5,493 nucleotides of DNA, taken from positions 1 through 5,493 of the forward strand of contig SCTP01000235.1 of assembly GCA_004322325.1 (NCBI GenBank), written 5' to 3'. The notes beneath the pieces are model-generated. The model had not been told where the DNA came from. It saw nothing but the letters and a program-made list of their open reading frames with translations, and ran no database searches. Each line of letters begins with the position of its first letter. The stretch's first letter is position 1. A program made the translations under genes and the position numbers. Origin of the DNA: Gammaproteobacteria bacterium (GTDB taxonomy: Bacteria > Pseudomonadota > Gammaproteobacteria > DSM-16500). Positions 3,420 through 5,493 of this stretch are shown one piece after another.

Positions 3420-5493
3420 CTAAATGACATTACTGTCAAGCAAATTAACCTCTCTTTCTTTCGGCGGCGTTAAAAAAACCGCTATTTTATTGATAATTTC
3501 TTGACTTTTGAATGGCTTAATCACGTAGTCATCCACCCCTACTTCATATGCCTTCTTTTTATCCGTTTCAAGTGCATTGCCTGTGATGGCAATGATAGGA
3601 ACTCTGGGTAAGCTTTTTTCTTTCTCAAGCTTACGGATTTCATATGTTGCATCAATGCCACTCCTTTTTGGCATAATGACGTCCATTAAAATAATACCTA
3701 TCGTCTCTTTATGTTCATTATATTTATCAAGAACGTCTTGGCCATCAACAGCAAATAGGCATTCATACCCTGCTTTTCGTATGCCAAACGCCGTGGCTTT
3801 TCGATTGACTTCGTTATCATCAGCGATTAAAACTTTTCCTGGTTTAAATGTAAATGCTTCTTCAGTTGCCGAAACATGTAATTTTTTAGGAGGTTGAAAT
3901 ATACTTGGGATGATCGATACCTGATTGAGTATTTTCTCTTCAGATTTTCGTTTTTTTTCTTGGACAGTGACATTTTCACACTGAATAATACAACTAAAAG
4001 TTGAGCCCTCCCCTTTTTTGCTAGAAACTTTTATATCACCTCCCATCAACTGCACTAAGTTTTTAGCAATGAGAAGCCCCAATCCAGATCCGCCATATTG
4101 GCCACCCACTGTTGCACCCACTTGAGCAAAACGTTCAAAAAGATGACTACTTTCCTCTTCGGTCATACCAATACCTGTATCGGTCACATTTATTTCAAAC
4201 CAGGTATGAGAGGAGGTTTGTTCTTGAATAGCAATAGTTAAATTAACATAGCCGCTGCTGGTAAATTTAATAGCATTCCCGATTAGATTAATAATAATTT
4301 TTTTAATTCGCGCAATATCACCCTTAACGATTAATTCTTCTTCAGGTAATTTTAAATTCAAATCGATTTTTTTCTGCTCAGTTTTTGCTTTGAACATTTT
4401 AATAACGTCATACGCAGCTTCTTTAAGATCGAATACTTTATTCTCTAATAAAATTTTCTTTTCATTAATTCTTGCCATATCCAAGTTATCATCCAAAATA
4501 CCTTGCTGATAATCCGTACAGGTCTTCATCGATTCAACGCATTCATTTAGTTCATTGAATGTATTTTTTAGTTTTTCTTGTTCAGCAATAGGAGTATCTG
4601 TATAGCGGCTTTTGAAAAAATCTTGTAATGTCTCCAAGTGGGATTGGATTACCTCAACGTTTCCAACAACGCCACTGAGCGGGTTACGAATTTCATGGCA
4701 AAGATGTGCAATAAAATCAGTCTGAGCTTCAGCATAGCGCTCAGCTTCTTTGCTTTTTATGAGTTCACTTTCAATTTTTTTCTCTTGGACAATAAGCTCT
4801 CTTTCAATTTTCTTTTGTTGGGTAATATCTGACCCTACAGCATAAACACGATTATATCGAGTTTCAGAACTCCATCGAACCCAACGGTATGAACCATCTT
4901 TGCACCGATAGCGATTCTCATGGTAATAAATAGGGAATTTTTGGTGTATGTCTATACTAATTTCGGCGAGATAATCATCGGGATGTAAAAAATCATAGAA
5001 TGATTTGCCAAGTAATTCATCATCGAAATAACCAAGCGTTCTTGAAAATGCTGGATTAAAAAATTCTATCGTCCCATCAATATTTCTGATACATAAAAAA
5101 TCTTGCGATAATAAAAAAGTGGTATTTACATTTTCAGAAGTAAAATCAGGCGGTTGTTCCCTTGACAAGTGAAGTAATTCAAGAGTGGTACTTTGTTTTA
5201 AAGCCTGCATTCCTACGTCTCCAATATAATTATAATTTAAATTTAGCTCAGTAAGGGTTGTGTTGTTGGATAGATTAATCGCTCCTGCATCATGGATCTG
5301 ATTGTAACTGAGGAGTAACTCGCGCAAATGTGTGTTATGAGATAAGATAGTAGCGCCTTGATCAGTCAGAAGGTTATAGCTTGCAATTAATGTCACTAAC
5401 GTTGTATTTTTACTAAAATTCTCTACGCCTTCTGAGTCAATATTGTTCCCCGCCACATTCAACCAGAGGAGGCTTTTACTCTGCGCTAATAGC
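3420..5493 (-). CDS. LRR-PAS hybrid sensor histidine kinase with C-terminal receiver (5' end outside window)
   Basis: Residues are numbered from the TTG at 5462. Order: leucine-rich repeats (1-112, continuing upstream), PAS (about 117-214, PAC end VGSDITQQ), coiled coil (215-248), HisKA with phospho-accepting H256 in HLCHEIRNP, HATPase_c with N-box N392/N396, G1 DTGIGM (428-433), F-box near 442-445 and G2 GGSGLGL (457-463), then a receiver (about 543-664) with D548/D549, phosphoacceptor D594, T627 and K649. All catalytic residues are present, so it should autophosphorylate and pass phosphate to its own D594. No membrane segment is visible, so the sensed signal is probably cytosolic, perhaps a protein bound by the LRRs. 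The reading frame stays open to the right edge: codons before the TTG encode SLLWLNVAGNNI in LRR register, so TTG is not the true start. The kinase helical hairpin is about 24 residues longer than usual. It heads the minus-strand operon as far as seen. Confidence 0.93.
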   Translation of the reverse strand, partial: LLAQSKSLLWLNVAGNNIDSEGVENFSKNTTLVTLIASYNLLTDQGATILSHNTHLRELLLSYNQIHDAGAINLSNNTTLTELNLNYNYIGDVGMQALKQSTTLELLHLSREQPPDFTSENVNTTFLLSQDFLCIRNIDGTIEFFNPAFSRTLGYFDDELLGKSFYDFLHPDDYLAEISIDIHQKFPIYYHENRYRCKDGSYRWVRWSSETRYNRVYAVGSDITQQKKIERELIVQEKKIESELIKSKEAERYAEAQTDFIAHLCHEIRNPLSGVVGNVEVIQSHLETLQDFFKSRYTDTPIAEQEKLKNTFNELNECVESMKTCTDYQQGILDDNLDMARINEKKILLENKVFDLKEAAYDVIKMFKAKTEQKKIDLNLKLPEEELIVKGDIARIKKIIINLIGNAIKFTSSGYVNLTIAIQEQTSSHTWFEINVTDTGIGMTEEESSHLFERFAQVGATVGGQYGGSGLGLLIAKNLVQLMGGDIKVSSKKGEGSTFSCIIQCENVTVQEKKRKSEEKILNQVSIIPSIFQPPKKLHVSATEEAFTFKPGKVLIADDNEVNRKATAFGIRKAGYECLFAVDGQDVLDKYNEHKETIGIILMDVIMPKRSGIDATYEIRKLEKEKSLPRVPIIAITGNALETDKKKAYEVGVDDYVIKPFKSQEIINKIAVFLTPPKEREVNLLDSNVI
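4746..4811 (-). repeat. Tandem 33-bp repeat encoding an 11-residue coiled-coil unit
   Basis: Residues 218-228 (KIERELIVQEK) are followed directly by 229-239 (KIESELIKSKE). Seven of 11 positions agree in the two units, and the DNA is near identical in the first half of each unit. The segment joins the PAS domain to the kinase helix. An 11-residue period fits a hendecad coiled coil and suggests internal duplication of the signalling linker. Confidence 0.65.
5127..5493 (-). repeat. Leucine-rich repeat array, 24-residue units, continuing past the window edge
   Basis: Three consecutive full units occupy 5199-5414 (3 x 72 bases, residues 17-88) with the pattern S-x-N-T-T-L-x-x-L-x-x-S-Y-N-x-I-x-D-x-G-A-x-x-L. 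A partial unit precedes them to the window edge (LLWLNVAGNNI, then GVENF) and a degraded unit follows (residues 89-112, where the Asn ladder position becomes R101). Unit length and the late Gly resemble ribonuclease-inhibitor-type or related bacterial LRRs, which form curved protein-binding surfaces. The degenerate last unit looks like a C-terminal cap leading into the PAS domain. Confidence 0.85.

Noticed and set aside
3577..3897. 106-codon plus-strand reading frame
   Set aside because: It is antisense to the receiver domain of the hybrid kinase and shows no motif of its own.

Overview
This window is AT-rich bacterial DNA made up almost entirely of signal-transduction genes. Its genes form two convergent groups. 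The 24-residue leucine-rich repeats with an N-T-T-L signature, the AT-rich gammaproteobacterial style and the density of single-domain receivers suggest a Legionellales-like gammaproteobacterium. This is an inference from sequence style only; no marker gene is present to prove it.

Plus strand (161-2005) is a tight three-gene cluster. It holds a single-domain CheY-type receiver, a CheC-family CheY-P phosphatase-like protein with one intact and one degenerate active site, and a protein of two PAS domains joined by a coiled coil that stops right after its second PAS domain. The last two genes overlap by the four bases ATGA. The natural reading is a module that sets the phosphorylation level of a small diffusible receiver: receiver, eraser and sensory or scaffold protein. 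No kinase is encoded on this strand within the window.

Minus strand, read right to left (5493-2150), starts with a large hybrid histidine kinase that runs off the right edge. It has at least four to five cytosolic leucine-rich repeats, a PAS domain, a hendecad-like coiled coil, an HisKA/HATPase_c kinase core and a C-terminal receiver. A 271-residue protein of unknown function follows 26 bases later, and a second single-domain receiver 62 bases after that. This looks like one operon in which the hybrid kinase could feed the stand-alone receiver. A phosphorelay would need an HPt protein, and none is recognisable here.

Non-coding stretches are short. 1-160 carries a ribosome binding site, a weak promoter candidate and an 8-bp inverted repeat. 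2006-2149 between the convergent genes carries an imperfect long-armed inverted repeat. 2516-2577 carries an 8-bp inverted repeat that abuts the start of the second receiver. There are no tRNA or rRNA genes, CRISPR arrays or transposases.

The most distinctive items are the LRR-PAS-hybrid-kinase architecture (with an unusually long DHp hairpin), the unknown protein embedded in its operon, and the kinase-less receiver/CheC/PAS-PAS cluster facing it.
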